Assembly (NCBI GenBank): GCA_001941065.1
Contig: MSHJ01000011.1
Location: 62,001 to 126,000 of the forward strand
Source of the DNA: Alistipes sp. Zagget8
GTDB lineage: Bacteria; Bacteroidota; Bacteroidia; Bacteroidales; Rikenellaceae
Length of the DNA: 64,000 bases
Reading direction: 5' to 3'
The notes beneath the pieces were generated by a model. That model ran no database searches, was not told the DNA's origin, and saw only the letters and a list, made by a program, of their open reading frames with translations. Numbering within the stretch: the stretch's first letter is position 1; each line of letters starts with the position of its first letter. Positions 63,333 through 64,000 of the stretch are shown piece after piece. The translations under genes were made by a program, and so were the position numbers.

Positions 63333-64000
63333 ATGAAAAAGGTCATTCTTTCCGGCGGCGGCACGGGCGGCCATATCTATCCCGCCGTGGCGGTCGCCGA
63401 GGCCCTAAAGCGGCGCTTCGGCGACGAGGTGGAGCTGCTCTTCGTCGGTGCCGAAGGCAAGATGGAGATGGAGAAGGTCCCGGCGCTGGGCTACCGCATT
63501 GCGGGACTGCCGATTGCGGGATTGCAGCGGCGGCTGGACTGGCACAACCTCGCCGTGCCGTTCAAGGCGGTGAAAAGCATCCGGATGGCGAAGCGTATCA
63601 TTCGCGAATTCGGGGCCGATGCGGTCGTCGGGTTCGGCGGCTACGCCAGCGCCCCGGTGCTGTGGGCCGCACAGCGGATGGGCGTGCCGACGGTCATTCA
63701 GGAGCAGAACTCCTATGCGGGAGTCACGAACAAAATCCTGTCGAAGGGTGCCCGGCGCATCTGCACGGCCTATGAGGGAATGGAACGCTTCTTTCCGGCG
63801 GGCAAAATCACGTTGACGGGCAATCCCCTGCGGGGCCGCTTTTCGAAGGAGGGCGCCGACCGCGCCGAGGCGCTGAAATACTACGGCCTCACGCCGGACC
63901 TCCCGGTGATATTGGTGGTCGGCGGGTCGTTAGGCACGCGGTCGCTGAACGAGATGATGAAGGCGTGGATTCTCGAAACGAGCGGCGAAGCCCCCGTGCA
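63333..64000 (+). CDS. murG: MurG UDP-N-acetylglucosamine transferase, 3'-truncated by the window edge
   Basis: The gene runs off the window end with an open frame (222 codons visible). The product adds GlcNAc to lipid I to make lipid II. The N-terminal GGGTGGHIYPAVAVAEAL is the MurG nucleotide/lipid loop, and VVGFGGYASAP and QEQNSYAGVTNK are family blocks. It lies 13 nt after yifB. Confidence 0.96.
   Translation, partial: MKKVILSGGGTGGHIYPAVAVAEALKRRFGDEVELLFVGAEGKMEMEKVPALGYRIAGLPIAGLQRRLDWHNLAVPFKAVKSIRMAKRIIREFGADAVVGFGGYASAPVLWAAQRMGVPTVIQEQNSYAGVTNKILSKGARRICTAYEGMERFFPAGKITLTGNPLRGRFSKEGADRAEALKYYGLTPDLPVILVVGGSLGTRSLNEMMKAWILETSGEAPV

Noticed and set aside
1..64000. CRISPR arrays, insertion sequences, prophage or integrative element ends
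   Set aside because: No regularly spaced repeats, transposase or integrase motifs were seen. The single tRNA gene has no visible attachment-site duplication or adjacent integrase.

Overview
This 64 kb window is a GC-rich chromosomal segment from a member of the Bacteroidota, most likely an Alistipes-like gut anaerobe (the genus is an inference from GC content and gene repertoire). Evidence for the phylum: two SusC/SusD pairs, a hybrid two-component sensor (HTCS), an S46 dipeptidyl-peptidase, DUF4843 and PKD-like lipoproteins, and repeated promoters of the Bacteroidota form TTTG-N19/21-TAnnTTTG. I see no prophage, transposase, integrase, CRISPR array or rRNA.

Layout. 1-9.9 kb: housekeeping genes, mostly on the + strand: the 3' part of a PcrA/UvrD helicase, a family 2 glycosyltransferase, endonuclease III, an S41 protease lipoprotein, a DUF4886 protein, an NrnA-like DHH phosphoesterase, and a LysR regulator next to a YeiH-type exporter, with a LysR-type operator array between the last two. 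A convergent GNAT acetyltransferase follows. 10.0-30.5 kb: a pectin-type polysaccharide utilisation locus (PUL). Eight genes on the - strand run from SusC through SusD, a DUF4957/DUF5123-like surface lipoprotein, PL9, GH105, GH97 and GH2 to PL1. A divergent HTCS gene is the probable regulator. 30.5-40.4 kb: a second SusCD operon on the - strand, in the order metzincin-type metalloprotease, SusC, SusD, DUF4843 lipoprotein, PKD-like lipoprotein. It looks protein- or peptide-directed rather than glycan-directed. Its susC is out of frame at a ten-base G tract inside the signal-peptide region and would be restored by nine or twelve Gs, so it is a candidate phase-variable nutrient receptor.

40.7-47.4 kb, - strand: tRNA-Leu(GAG) with a full promoter and terminator, then a tightly packed run of an S46 dipeptidyl-peptidase, Maf, an FAH-family hydrolase, LpxB, TrmD, an FkbM methyltransferase and an MBL hydrolase. 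47.4-64 kb, + strand: a secreted esterase, an unusual lipoprotein with a C-terminal membrane helix, RlmD, a VOC protein, a SIMPL protein followed by a nested inverted-repeat element, cytidine deaminase, an RluA-family synthase, Dtd, a secreted nuclease lipoprotein, a TIGR01212-type radical SAM protein, YitT, PriA, ComF, DnaB, YifB and the start of MurG.

How it fits together: the first PUL couples surface capture (SusCD and the DUF4957-type lipoprotein), endo-cleavage of polygalacturonate (PL9, PL1) and removal of unsaturated uronate and galactose-type side residues (GH105, GH2, GH97) to one HTCS sensor. The second operon couples an exported metalloprotease to a SusCD importer. With the S46 exopeptidase and S41 protease nearby, this suggests a strain that uses both pectin and protein.
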